Source: Thuidium tamariscinum
Taxonomy: Eukaryota > Streptophyta > Bryopsida > Hypnales > Thuidiaceae
Reading direction: 5' to 3'
Assembly: GCA_947034885.2 (NCBI GenBank)
Contig: OX344751.2
Span: 4,092,001 to 4,156,000, forward strand
DNA: 64,000 nucleotides
The translations under genes and the position numbers were made by a program. Under the pieces are notes generated by a model. The model saw only the letters and a list, made by a program, of their open reading frames with translations, had not been told where the DNA came from and ran no database searches. How positions within the stretch are numbered: the first letter of the stretch is position 1; each line of letters begins with the position of its first letter. Positions 36,048 to 48,215 of the stretch are shown here, piece by piece.

Positions 36048-36117
36048 GCAAGATCTTTCATGCAAGATCTTTCATGCAAGATCTTTCATGCAAGGTCTTT
36101 CATGCAAGATTTTTCAT
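36048..36117 (+). repeat. 14-bp tandem repeat, 5 copies
   Basis: The unit ATGCAAGATCTTTC is repeated about five times, with small changes in the last two copies. The corresponding place in block B (about 63616-63625) has a single ATGCAAGATC followed by unrelated bases, so the array expanded in block A only. Confidence 0.8.
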
Positions 36118-36440
36118 GAAAGAGCTAGCCAGGCTGTTATAACATGATCGATCAGTAGTTCTTGGCACTCTACGGTCATGCAGCTGCTTCGAAACCACGA
36201 AATTGGTCTGCCGAACGTTGCGAGTGTTGATCAGCTCTGGTGAGAACTCCGTTTCTTGAATTTGCACGTAGAATGCTGATTGATACTTTGCCTGCATGCT
36301 TGATCGGCTCTAGAAATCTCTTCGATCGGTTGTCTATGTCGTGTATATATGATACATCAAGTGCTTACAATGCAAGCAGCAAGCTTCATGTAAACCATTC
36401 TGCACATGCAATCGTATCTGTTTGATTTCCTTTTCCTCAT

Positions 36441-37501
36441 GATTATAAAGTTTGAATGCACCAATTCAAAAACTAGCTCTTGATCAGCTATTGAAGCACC
36501 AGGAGAAGCACTTGAAGCATCGATGGGACTGTCGATTGAGCTACAGTAGCAGTCCTCAAGTTCTGGTTATCACATTTGAGCCAACTCCAATGCACGCCTG
36601 GGCTGGCTTTATGTCAATCATTCAGCATATGCGCCTCTGTGTTTTTTTTCCTTTTCTTCAGGCCCGACTTCAGGTCACTTCTGTGAGGATTGAGAGGTAA
36701 GGGGAGTTTGTAGTGGTCCAGGACGTTCGTACTCGAGGCTATTGCGCGCAAGTACTAGAAGCGAGTCGCAAAACGCAACACAATGACTTAATTGTCCATA
36801 AGAAAGTAGTCTTCCTACTTAGCTCCTCCTAGCAGTACGGTAAGTAACTTGTGAGAGTCAGTGGCGACAATACTTTTTCTCTTTGAAGTTTGAATGCGGT
36901 GCTTCTTGTCACAAATTCATTATTCTTAGGGAGAAACTTCCATCATAGAAAGTCTCATCTACAGTAAATTGATCCATCCATTGTCTTTTCACGGCGGTCT
37001 CGAGATACTGAGAGTAGAGAAACAACGATAAAGCTCAAGACAGTATCGGTCGAACGACCAGCAAATAGGTCACTCGAAGCATTGCGAAATGACTTTCGAA
37101 GGACGAGTTCAGGATACTCTCGAAAAAAATTCTCTGAATCATCTGTTTTATCCCGGTTACTTCGATTGTCGAAGATTTCATATAGCGCTATGTCGACTGG
37201 CAACACCCATGTGTCTAATTGCCATTGTTCTCTTTTGATGGAACAGGAAACACAGAAGCGTTGATGCTCGAGAGAAATTCTTCTCAAATGAACCCATTCT
37301 TGTTCTGGTTCCTCGAGATCAACCGACGGGAGATGCCAACAACAATTGTCTGGAATCAAGGAGAGTGATCATCGCTCAAATCAACACGTAGTACTTTCTG
37401 ACGTCGACCCACATTCGTCATTCGTCTGTAGACCTGCTCTGCGAAGACACACGGGAAACGTTGAACTGTGAGCTGAATCGATTAAAATAGCCAAGTTCAA
37501 A
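36441..37501. other. Upstream region of the GT92 gene
   Basis: No repeat or gene is recognised. Composition is less AT-rich than elsewhere. ATTATAAAG at about 36439-36447 is TATA-like but 1 kb from the start codon. A 134-codon minus-strand open frame (36955-37359) shows no known motif and no ATG-based support, so it is not called. Confidence 0.35.
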
Positions 37502-39428
37502 ATGACAGAAAGTGGATGGAAATTAGGTAAACCAGCAAGCAGGCCATGGAAAAACAACAGATCATCGGAATTTGCTCGAGTAATACTCTTATCATTTCTC
37601 ATGTCGGTCTTATTCCAATTTCCTATGGCAGCCATTAATCGTCACAAGGATGACTCCTTCACCCGCTCAGTACGGCCTGAGGCTGGTGTTGCAGAATCCG
37701 CCACGGCACCCACAATCAAAGAACAGAGCGGAGCAGTCCAACAACATGCATTTCAGCCAACGTCCATTCCGCACTATGCTTTCATTAAATTCAGTTCGTA
37801 TCGGGTTTCCCTGAAGACGTTCTACGTGGTCGGAATCACATCACAGGTTGTCCGTGACCGTGACAGAAATCAAGTGGTGCACACTTGCGAGTGGCACTCC
37901 GCGTCAAATGGAAGCGAACTGCACACGAATCCGCTTCCAATTGTTGCGGACGCGAGCATGCTTTATGTTCCATTTGATGAGAATGAGATGACGTACGTTC
38001 CTGCCATTGTGAATTGTACTTTTGACGACGAAGTGGGTGCTGATGGGAATGGTGGGTCGCTTGTCATTAGGGTTTCTTTGACCTATCATCGACGGGAAAG
38101 GAATGTTCCCGCTGTTGTCCATGTTGAGCACAGCGGCGACGTCGAATTCTTTCTCAGGCCTCCGAAACAGGTGCAGTACTAAATCCTGCGGCCATGCTTT
38201 CTGTAGATTTTCTGGAATTGATTCCAAGTACCATAAAATTCAAAATTTAGAAGCCCTTCAAAAATCAGCACTGCACTTTAACCTTGAGAATAAGTTGTGT
38301 GCACATCTTTAAAATCAGATTCTTTTGCAGACTACAAGATAACCAAGAAGTATAGTATTTGAGGTTCTAATTCTCTTCTGAACCATGGGTACTGCCTCAT
38401 TAGCTTCAAGACCTGGCATTAATTAGCGTTACAGATTTCTAACGATTGGATGTCAAAGCGTTACAGAAACCTCACAAATATGCCTTCTGTGGACCTCCTA
38501 TGCACGGCCACGTGAAAGCTGACTGGATCAAAGCATGGCTCGTTTACCACAACTACTTATGGAATGGTGATGCACTCTTTTTCTTTTACAACGTGGGTGG
38601 TCTGTGGGATGTCGAGCGGCACCATTTCAAAGAGTTCGAGGATGCGGGGCTTCTCAACATAACGGACCTCACGAGCCCTCATATTGAGAGCTTATATCCG
38701 AGCCCGTATTTCCATCAAGTCTTGTACATCAACGACTGCTTGCAAAGAGCGCGATTCCTCGCAGATTTCATCTTCTTCTTCGATTTTGACGAATTTTTAC
38801 AGGTACAACAAAACGACTGTATGACGGTGGCTACTTGGAATAGTTTATGTCTATTGCTGCTTTATTTGTTCTTGTGACATAAAATTTCCTTCGCTCCTGT
38901 GACCACGCACAGATCCGTCCTCCCCTCACAATCGACGGCCTGCTCCAAACCCACAGTGACCTCCCCTGGATCACATTCGGCAGCATTCCCGCCGACTTCG
39001 TGCACTGCACTGTCGTGGCAGCACCCCCCCCCACCCAGCCCCAGCAGTACCCCATCGAACGAATGCTCTGGCACGACCACGGACCGGAATGCAACGACGG
39101 CGACCAAGACCCGTGGCTCTGCGTCGCTGCCAACGGGAGGCGCAAGTGGGTGGCGAACACCGAGCTCACCATCCTCGGGGGCGTGCACCGCTCGGCTCTG
39201 CCGATGGAAGGCGGGAGGCACGTGAACGCTTCCGAGGCGAGAGTCATTCATTTCCATGGTGTTTTGAGCCCGTCCAGCAATCTGTGTAGCTATCTAGAGG
39301 AGGAGAGTAGCCTGGGACACATGGAACGGGACGAAGGGATCAAGCTGGAGATGGCGAAATCGAAACGGTTTCCTATCAAACGGAAAGGGAAAGCAGTAGT
39401 GGGTTTCCGATCCGAATTCCGGGAATAA
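37502..39428 (+). CDS. Glycosyltransferase family 92 (DUF23-type) protein, 3 exons, 506 aa
   Basis: Exons are 37502-38170, 38467-38802 and 38913-39428. All junctions are phase 0 with GT-AG introns of 296 and 110 bp. The protein is a likely type II Golgi membrane enzyme: a short cytosolic N-terminus, a membrane segment at about residues 24-45 (ARVILLSFLMSVLFQFPMA), a variable stem, then the GT92 domain. The catalytic part has YAFCGPPMHGHVKADWI (about 227-243), ALFFFYNVGG, INDCLQRARFLADFIFFFDF, and the DxD-like DFDEF (residues 329-333; DFD at 38782-38790) that would bind metal and nucleotide sugar. RVIHFHGVLSP near the C-terminus is also typical. Plant GT92 members include galactan beta-1,4-galactosyltransferases; this sequence is not a close GALS match, so the acceptor is unknown. 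Gene appears intact. Confidence 0.88.
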
Positions 39429-42400
39429 GATGAGCGCATTGCATTCCATGCATGATGAAGGCGCTAAACCCCAAAGTGACATTCAATTTCTGAGGCTCAA
39501 AAACATCATTGCTTTTGAAGATTTATGGATCTAAATGTCTTCAAGTTATACAAATTTCAATCAAACAATCTTGTAGTGTACATGTTGCAGATGACATGTA
39601 CAAAATTTGAAGTCATTTGGCCATATAGATTTTGAGATCATAATGTTTTAGTGTTGAAAATGGGTATTGAAAATTTTCCAAAAAGACATTTGGAGATGAA
39701 ATTTGATTTCTAATCCTACTCAAATAAAAGAACTTCACAGTACATAATGATTCAAAACTAATATACAAAGACATTGGTGAAAAAAACACTTTCATGCAAT
39801 TGATTCATTGTGTGTACAGAATGGCTTTGAAATGTCAAAAATTAGCAAGAAAAATTGCAAAAAACACATCTAAAGTTGAACCTCCTTCTACTAGAATGTT
39901 TCTTAGTCACATATTAATTCTTGTATTAACATGAAATTTTAGACATACAAACTAAACTAGTATGCGCAACTTTTCCAAAAAAAATTATTAAAAATGGACT
40001 TTGTATGAAGAAGAAACAAGCAGGCAAAGTTCATTGTACTCCAAAAATGGAAGGATGGGCCCTGCGGACTAGAGGCTGGCTAGCTGACTAGGGGCTGGCT
40101 TGTTTGACTACAAGGATTTTTTTCCCCTAATATTCCTAACACTAAACTTTAAATAGAAAAAGACTTTTTAAAATCATAAATTTACTAATACCTTGAAGGG
40201 TTTTTTAAACCCTGAAGGGGTTCAAAACTTCATCATCTCTATAGGACCTAATAAAATGTCATGACCACGGAAGAAAGGAAGAAGAGATGGTAGAAGTGCA
40301 ATAACAACTACTAATTTCAAAACTTTGCTATCCTTATGGGACCTAATAAAATACCCGGTGACCAAAGGAGGAGGGAGGAAGAAATAACAAATGTATACTA
40401 ACAACTATTAAGTTCAAAGTTTTATTGTCCTTATGGAACCTATTCAAATTGTCTTAACTAAAATAAGGAAGGAGGAAAGAAATCATTTAATAGCCACATA
40501 AGAAACGACTTCCCTCGATCATTCTAAGTCACCTCACACCTAAAGGCCTTCCAAATGGCATCACTAAGACATAGGAGGGTGGGCTTTAGGATTAGTAATC
40601 TATTAATGTAATCCGTTCAAAGAGCTCACACAAGTACCACAAAATCACCACAACATCACAATAGCAAAAATTACCACCTTATACATGGTTAACACCATAG
40701 TTTCTACAAAAGTATTCCCAAGGAGGACTCTCAAACCTCCAAGGGTCAAAGTAAAGTAAACAAAAGCTACAACAAGCCCAAAATTGGTCTTCAAAGGGCT
40801 CTTGGTTTAAAATGCCAATAGTTTCAAAACAAATTCGGCCCCAATGCTCACATATAAAAGTGTAGAGCTAACCAATGAGAGAAAGTAAAAGAGTTTGAGG
40901 GGAGAAATGAGTGTCTTTTTATACTCAAAAGTAGTACTCCCCCCCCCCTCTTATAATCTACCTAAAAAATTTAGATTTAAAAATAAAGCTTGACCCTACA
41001 TAGCCACTTTTCAAATCTAATTTCCTATCTAAAATCTATGGAATTTGAACTTGGAATTTAAATTCCAAATAACACTTATAAAACCTAATCTTCACCTACT
41101 TTTATTTGCCCCCAAATCTACATGTTCCCACGTGGGGCATATTCCCCATGTGGTCCTACCTAACTAAAATTTTAAATTTTAAATGTCTTATACCAAGTGA
41201 TTTGGATTTACACCACGTTGGATTTTGTGGTGGACTTTGATCCCAAGTTGCTTCCAAAGTTTCCTATAAATTCCCCACGGCATTTGGGGGCCCTTCTCCT
41301 AATTATACATTAGAGACCCCCAAACTCTAAATTTTTCCACGTATGCTTATTGTGCTATCCCATTTTGCTAACTTTTGGAGTTTGACTTTGAATTGCAAAT
41401 GGATTGCGTCATTGGGTTTAGAAGGCCATTTTTAGCATGCTTGAAACTCATAACCCCTTAAATTATATGCTAAAACTCAACAAAACCTAGTATAGGCAGA
41501 CGGTCAATTTTGAAATATCCCAATTTTTGAATTTTTCTCTTTTGCCCTCAATTATTTCACTAGGCTCTTAAGTAGGTATAAGGGAACAAGAATAAACCTA
41601 AAATTAGTCTCAATTCAATATTATATACTTTCAATACACCGGTCATCCTCTGATATCACTATTAAATACGCCAATTGTTAGAGGAATCCGCTAGTTCGGG
41701 ATTTTCTGCCTATCAAAATGCCACTAAACTGAGAGGGGTGCTTTATTAACATAAAACCAAACAATCTGATTTTTAGTGAGATTTTACTATACCTCAAAAA
41801 TTCCCTATGAATTTCCGTCTAAAGATTGCTATAGTTGACCGCCGGGACTAGCATCTTTCAACTATCAGAAAATCCTAGGACTTTTGAGGGACCTCCTATG
41901 GAATCCTTCAAAGGCAAAGGTAGGCCTATGTCTTTGACCTACACCTTTGGAAAAGGAAGAATAAATCCTGGTCCCTTCATGCAAGTCTAATAATTTGGAG
42001 AATCTCTTCTGCCAAGAGAATCTTGGAGGATTGATCCTGCCATCAAGTTCTTGGGCGCTTCTAATCTTGGATTGCCAAACTTGATGACTAGATGTACTCC
42101 GTCAACTTGTCTTGTATAGATAACACTTGCATATCATAATTTGGACTCTGTACCTAATCGATACTACGGGGAAGTTGGAATCCCTCCATGGAGTCGTACC
42201 CTAATTGGGCCTAGAATTCTCACAGTCAAATAACTAGCTTAGCTACATGTAGGGATTATTACCCACTTTCCTTCTCTTTCACTTTAATCCTTGGCTTCTA
42301 ACCTATTTTAGAGTGGTTTTGAGGTTGTGACTATATATAAATACTACTTTAAACCAAATACTATATTGGCATGTAGCATGCCTATTTTGGTTCTTCATTC

Positions 42401-43000
42401 TTTTTTGAGAGGGTTTTGTCTATATTTTCATGTTTAATTTTGTAAGAATCCCTTAAAAAGAACTAGTGAGTCCCAGTGATGAATCGGAGGTTCACACCTA
42501 GCTAGTGAAAATACCATTCATTCACAGGTTCATTCATCTAGATTTAAATTTGCATATATAGTAAGCACATGAGATTCTAGTTGACCCTTGATAAACTATA
42601 AATAATTACACCTTTGTGAATTTAGTATACAACTCATGGATTTATACTATACTAAATATACTATAAAAAGTTCAAGTTTTAGGAAGGGAATTTTGGTAGG
42701 GCTACTTTAGGAAAAAAATTGATAAAATTTTGTATTTTTGTATACCCTTCATTATTTCTAAGGTCAGAAAGTCAATTATATGAGTACTAGTTTACTTTGA
42801 ATAATTGTATAAAATTTAGGTCCAACCCCATTAAAACTATCCTTCATTAATTTGCACATTGACATCAAAGAAACGAGGAGTGTATCATCCGAGAGGCTTT
42901 TAATTTCAGGATCATTCCTTACTTATCACGCATCCATTCTAAGAATTTTTTGTACATTTCTACCAAAATTATAACAAGGTGAAGGTGCAAAGGGGTTTTG
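39429..43000. other. Intergenic region downstream of GT92, with a small tandem array
   Basis: No gene is recognised. A ~95-bp unit is tandemly repeated about three times at 40221-40500 (TTCAAAACTT, CCTTATGGGACCTAATAAAA; starts near 40221, 40316 and 40413). A run of nine Cs occurs near 40940. The rest (40500-43000) shows no inverted ends or coding motif that I can name. Confidence 0.45.
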
Positions 43001-43409
43001 TTTCTATCTAGTCTTGGATAGGTGAAGTGTGTATAGGTCAAGGGGGGATTACTCTCGCATTGCCTCCTTTCTTGCTTGTACAAGTGCCATTGAAGAAGAT
43101 TATGCCATTATAGTGTTGAGATCAAGTCATTGTTTCCCTATTGTGCCACCCAAATGGATTGAGCCGCAACTGACTAGTAGGGTGGGAGGGGGCATCTATA
43201 TTGGGGGTATCAGTGGTCCATTGAGCTAGCGGATTAGTCCTTGCGGTCCAAAGAGCCTAAGGTAGTCTACTTGTAAGCTAAATGTCACTAATACACTTTC
43301 GTTTCCAAGATGCCTTGTTGTGACCATTGTTGAAGTTCAGGGGCCATTTATGGAAGTCCTAAACATGGCTAGGTTATTGGTGCTATTCTAGGCTTGATCA
43401 ATTCACATT

Positions 43410-45080
43410 TCAGAGGAGTCCTTCCAAGGGAGATAGATTGACCTGAGGAATCCAACACCGGTGTTCCTCTAGCAAGTGGCTCCTAGGTAAAGGGAAGTTG
43501 CTCCTATACCATGCATTGTTGATGGGATGTGCTTGCACATTTGGAGGTGATACTTGTTGTAGTATCTCTACTCTTGCAAGGACTTGAAATGGGATTTGGG
43601 GCCTACATTTTTTTTCTTGAGTCTCCTCAAGGAGTGAGAACCCTGCCTTCATTATAGCAAAAGAGCAAGCTAGGCAAAAAATTACGTAAGTTGTTTGGAG
43701 GGCGGTTGGTCTTCTTATTGTGATTGATTGTTGTCCATTTTGCTTGCCTAGCTTGCTCTTTTGTTGGGGGTAGGCTTCCACTGCTATTAATTTGCAATGC
43801 TTTGGATTACACTTTTCCACCTCCCGAGTTGTCATGTTTGCTTGATGAGCATTCACTGCCGAAGAGGATCATAGAGTTGTAGTTGCCTACTGGGGTGGGA
43901 TAGGGGAGTTTCGTGACCTCCACCTAAACCTTCGACAGCTTGGCAGACGATTATTTCAACCTGGTAGATTTCCAAGCTTGAACCATTCTAGGGTGTTGAC
44001 TTATTTACTCTAGGGTAATCCTTCATGAAATAGGCTATAGCTTGACATAGCCTACATCTAATAGGTAGATTGCAGTAATTCTACATCTATTAGGACATGC
44101 TCTTCCATGCTTGCATTGACTATAGCGAGCTATGTTTTCACCCCTAATTGTTTGTAGAGCAATGCAAAACCAGTGTTCTACTGCGGTGGAATTGTATAGA
44201 TCATTTCTAAGGAAGTCTCCCAACCCTCCCACAATTTCCTTGGCAACCTTCACAAATTCACTTAGAATCCCTTTTAACACCACCTACGTTGGGACTTTCA
44301 ACATTGAGGGGCAATTGACGTTGAATCTTGATGCCCATGTTTGAAGGATGTAGGTTCTCCACTTCAAATGATGTGGAGTCAATATAAGTAGCTTTTACAT
44401 TGTCGTTGTTTTGCGTATGAGAATTTCAAAGAAGCCCCTTTTGAGATCCCTTCCTAATCCTATCCAGCCCCCAATTTAGGTTTGCACTACCATTAGCCAC
44501 TTGATAATGGCTTCTGGTGAGGGCTTTCCTCTAACAAAATACACCACTATTGTGTGCTTCTTTAACCTCTCAATTTCTTTTTTAACAACATTTTGGTTAA
44601 TTTGCACTTCAACAGCATTCTCATAAATTAAAAAACCAACGAAATTGGGTGTGAAACCTTTCCTTAGAAAGATTCTCATCGGGAGTTGCTTTCGTAGGAT
44701 AGAAGTCACCATTCCTCACTAAGGGAGGACACTTCCCATTTTTTAATAACCTACGTGCGGCGGAATATAGGGTACATTTAAATAATCTTAGGTAAAATTT
44801 ATAAGAAATTTACATATAAAATAGGGGACATTAAAAAGGCAAAGTGTTTTAAAAATAAAATAGGGATGATAATATGGCTGATTTTTCTGCTTTATGGTAA
44901 AATAGGGACTCTTTTAATGTTGCCAAGTAATGATTACAAGTAATTGATAGCCCCCCTAAAAATACCCCACCGCCGCACGTGGGTCCCCCAAATATACAAG
45001 AAGTGTCCTCCCCAGGATTCCTCACCATGTTGACAACTGTCATGATTAATTCGAACTCAATGGTGTCCTCACTTTGCACA
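43410..45080 (-). pseudogene. Retroelement ORF1 remnant with DUF4283-like segment
   Basis: One minus-strand frame from 44712 down to about 44035 reads KKEIERLKKHTIVVYFVRGK, KWLMVV, RDLKRGFFEILIRK, LQTWASRFNVNCPSMLKVPT and AKEIVGGLGDFLRND. Spacing and key residues (GFFE, the W.P.FN-like segment, G.LG.FL) resemble the DUF4283 domain found in ORF1 of plant LINE-type elements, followed by a Cys-rich CKHGRACPNR. Stops interrupt it at 44476-44478 and at two further places (after TTTM and before VVLK). The 5' side is broken by the MITE at 44721-45016. Continuation to 43410 is weaker. No reverse transcriptase is seen. Confidence 0.42.
44721..45016 (-). mobile_element. hAT-type MITE, 296 bp, copy 2 (TSD ATTCCTCA)
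   Basis: The ends are CTAAGGGAGGACACTTCC and GAAGTGTCCTCCCCAGG. The flanks are a perfect 8-bp duplication ATTCCTCA (44713-44720 and 45017-45024). The interior is almost the same as 23342-23639, in opposite orientation. It inserted into the retroelement remnant. Confidence 0.9.
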
Positions 45081-45139
45081 CCACATTTTATCTGTTGTCT
45101 GTTGATGCAAGCTTAGGGGACACCAACGTATGGTCCAAC

Positions 45140-45350
45140 CACTACAAGAGAAAGGGGTGTTTTAAGTATAGTCCTAAAGATAAGATTTTAAGTAATGACC
45201 TTTTCAAAAGATTTTTAAGTAAGAAATACGTGTCTTTCTAGTAAAATTTTATTAAAAAGACACATTTTTTTACTAAAAATCTCTTAAAAAATTCATTACT
45301 TAAAATCTTATCTCTAGGACTATACTTAAAACTCCCCTTTCTCTTGTAGT
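45140..45350. mobile_element. CACTA-ended foldback MITE with ~95-bp near-perfect arms
   Basis: The left arm begins CACTACAAGAGAAAGGGGTG and continues GTATAGTCCTA, GATAAGATTTTAAGTAATGA. The right arm is its inverse, ending CCCCTTTCTCTTGTAGT. Flanks show AAC on the left and AAAC on the right, compatible with a 3-bp duplication if the final G is lost. An RNA from it would fold into a long hairpin. Confidence 0.8.
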
Positions 45351-47301
45351 AAACTACACCTTCAGAGTGTCAATATATGATTGCTTTTCCATTTCCAAAA
45401 GAATCACCGCTAGCTAAACCCTAAAAAAGAGGACACCACCTTTTTGGAAAATCCTAATTCTACATTATTTCCCACCCTTCTTTGATCTTTGTGCACTTGA
45501 GGCACTCGGATTGCTACAACTATTCATGGTAGTCATACAAAGTTGGATTGGAAAAAAAAACTCAAACATTGTAGATTCTACAATTGCTCTTAGGGCCATA
45601 GCATCTCGCGAGTAGTGCAACACCCGGATTCAATACTTGGGACTTTCAGCAACAATTTTATTGTCCAAGGCAAACATTGCTGGCTTGAATCATTTGCCAG
45701 CTAGGGGTGGGTGTCTGAAGAACTTGCACCCCAAGGCTTCAGATGAGGGAGCTTTTACTCCATCCATTTCCATAATGTCTCTAAGGTGGCATTGATCTCT
45801 TTCATATCCTTAACTCTGGAACGACATGCCAACCAGACTAGTCCAATGGTAGGACTTTAAATCCTATCATCAAAGGTGGGCCGAATAGAGTGGATTTACC
45901 TCAAAGAAAATGTAGGAATTTTTTATTTTTTGCAAATATTCTTTTTTCGAATTCTGCATTTATATTTGCAATCAGAGACCCTATTTTAGCTATGAGTTAT
46001 CTAAGACATACCCTGAACACATCACAATATAGGATTTTTTTCACTTTTACCTTAAAGAACCCAAAATTTATCGTGATGGGCCCACCTTTGTTGGTAGGAT
46101 TTAACATCAAGTAGTTTGATGGATGTTAGGGACCTCTTCCATGTTAAAAGGTAAAAGAGCCCATTGTAGTCAAAATCTACACTTGTGCCATTGCTCCAAT
46201 TTTTTAATCTTTTTCTCCTATAAAGACAAGTGTAAGAAATAGTGAGAAAAATTGGAGTTACATTTTTTTTTGTCAAAGTATGAATTTGCTATGAATTCTT
46301 GAAGCGTTTAGTCCATTATAGTCCCAAAGAGTCTCTAGATTACCCTAGTACCAACAAATGAGTATTTATACTATTCATCTTGTTCACCTAAAGCAATCAC
46401 AATAATTTCTAATGTGAAAGGCTTTAAGAAGGTATTATAATTTCTTTTGTTTTCATTTTTAAAGTAAACAAAACCTTTAAGTCTATTTTAAGTATTGAAA
46501 ATTTGATTTTGGAGCTAAATGCTTATAATTTCTTTTTGTTAAAGATTTTGTGCAAGGATGTATATTGCAAATTTTGTTTTTTTGGTATTAAACCTTAAAG
46601 TTTTTTTACTATGTTTTCAATTTTCACCAAAAACACTCCAAAATTGCCATTTTTGTTACAAGTATAAATTTTCTTTTAAATTCAAAAAATAACACTTGTG
46701 ACTTTAGAATATTGTAGTAAGTTGATTTATATCCAATTTCATTTAAATGGGGGTATTTTCTATACCATTTTTCAAACTACATGGTTTGAATTGAAATTTG
46801 ACATCTACAACTAGAATAAATTTAATTTCAAAAATCTATGATAAATTTAGATTTTAGACTACAAGGTCTAAAACATCTTAGATATATATAGATTTCAAAA
46901 ATCTATGATAGATTTGGATTTTAGAGCGAATGGTTTGAACTTAAAAAAGTCTCAAAATAAAAGAATTTCTCCATTTTAATGAAATTCACTATATTTAAGA
47001 AGATGTAGAAAAAATTCCACAAAATTTCACCTTGTAGGTTGCAAGATATTAGCATTTTAATTGACAAAATTCCTTTTTGAGGCCCTTTGAAAACCAAAGT
47101 AGCTCAACTTCACAAGCTCTCATTTGTCATTTGTATGAAAAATGTTCAAAATAGTTGCAACTTTTTGAATTCATTTTTCAAGGCAAGCTAGGGGAGATAG
47201 TAAGTAGGAGGAGTAGAAAACTATGTGCGAACAAATGATAGGGTACCTAAAAGACATTTGACATGAAAATTATGTTTTGTTTTTTATACTATAGGGTATA
47301 T
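45351..47301. repeat. Intergenic repeats, including a CCCCTAAA-family relic with a nested MITE
   Basis: Positions about 46590-47200 match 14640-15570 and 21300-22200 (AACACTCCAAAATTGCC, GTAGGTTGCAAGATATTAGC). They are interrupted at about 46735-46995 by a decayed ATGGTGAATTT-family MITE (CAATTTCATTTAAATGG on the left, CCATTTTAATGAAATTCAC on the right). Nothing coding is recognised from 45351 to 46590. Confidence 0.5.
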
Positions 47302-47665
47302 CATAAGAGGATTTATGGCCCCCAAGAAGACTGTTTCAGGGGTGTTCCCAGAAACTGGTCCCACTGCTGTAGACGAGCCCCTTGCTGGTTTGATTTTTTG
47401 AATTTTGAAAATAATTTAATTTAATTTTAAAAAATTCAGAATGTTTAAAAAAGAAAAAAATGATTTAAAAAAATTCAAGTTTTAAAAAAAGAATTATTAG
47501 ATAATTAATTAAAATAATTAATTAATTAGTATTTTCTGAGATGGCAATTGCTCGACCACATTAGCACTGCATTCCCAGAGTTCTCGATGAGTTCCCAAAG
47601 TTCCCAATGCGTTCTCAACATTTGGGAACTTGTAGTCTTGTAAACGAGCTGAAAATCCTCATATG
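47302..47665. mobile_element. CATAAGAGG-family MITE, ~364 bp
   Basis: The left end CATAAGAGGATTTATGG and the complement of the right end CATATGAGGATTTTCAG are inverted. Near the ends are AGACTGTTTCAG and CTTGTAGTCTTG, and the centre is A/T-only. Same family as 27160-27422 and 51728-52012. Confidence 0.6.
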
Positions 47666-47956
47666 AAATTGCCATGACATGTCTTGTAACTACTATAGGA
47701 TATAGAAAAATAGGTTCAATTAGAAAAAACTAAACCTAAGATACCCCCATTTTTATTCTTTTTTTTTGGCCCAATGTTGGTACCTTGTTAGTGGCATATT
47801 CAAACTATTCAATAATTTCATAGACTTTATTATTTTCTATATTAGATGTTGGTTGGCTTTAGGTGGCTGTCATTTAATTTTGGAATTTTGGCAGTTTTAG
47901 ATTTCAGGTCCTATGTTGGTTGTTGTGGCCATTCCGCTTTAGGGTTTGGATTTAGG

Positions 47957-48215
47957 CCTAGTCTGTATTTGGTACTATTCGGTTTAGAGTTGTTGTTGTA
48001 TTCACAAATTGAAGGTTTTGATTTAGTTGAGGGTGTGCTATTGGGTTTGGTGATCGCCTAGTCTATGTTTGCGATTGTTTGGTTTTGGATTGTTGTTGTG
48101 TTTGTGAATTCAAGGTTTTGGTTTAGTTCATGGTCCATTGTAGGCTTTGGAAATCACCTAATATGTGTTTGCCATTGTTCACTTTAGAGTTGCTATTGTG
48201 TTTATGAATTGAAGG
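47957..48215 (+). repeat. ~100-bp tandem repeat, about 2.6 copies
   Basis: Units start near 47957, 48057 and 48158 with CCTAGTCTGTATTTG-like sequence, then TTAGAGTTGTTGTTGTATTC and AATTGAAGG. An open frame crosses the first copies but has no recognised domain. Confidence 0.65.

Larger units (their letters stand above)
34530..36440 (+). repeat. Left copy of a well-conserved duplicated segment upstream of the GT92 gene
   Basis: This segment is collinear with about 62430-63990 and clearly more alike than the rest of the blocks. Shared runs include GGTTGATTTCCAAGACTCTT, CAGGTCTCAGCGGCTCCACG, GCAATGCAAGTCGTCACGAC, GGAAAGGTTTGAGGTACAAG and GCCGAACGTTGCGAGTGTTG. Reading frames in one copy are shifted or stopped in the other, so I do not treat them as coding. 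This copy has extra insertions (34890-35095, 35124-35329, 35626-35850). It may hold upstream regulatory or untranslated sequence of the GT92 gene 1.1 kb away. Confidence 0.8.

Noticed and set aside
36955-37359. 134-codon minus-strand frame
   Set aside because: No recognisable domain and located in the GT92 upstream region; could be chance.
38831-39257. Minus-strand and alternate-frame plus-strand open frames
   Set aside because: They overlap exon 3 of GT92, whose GC-rich composition removes stops in other frames.
44849-45079. 76-codon minus-strand frame, and 66-codon plus-strand frame at 23309-23509
   Set aside because: Both frames read into the two copies of the same hAT MITE; similarity between them is that of the transposon, not of a protein family.
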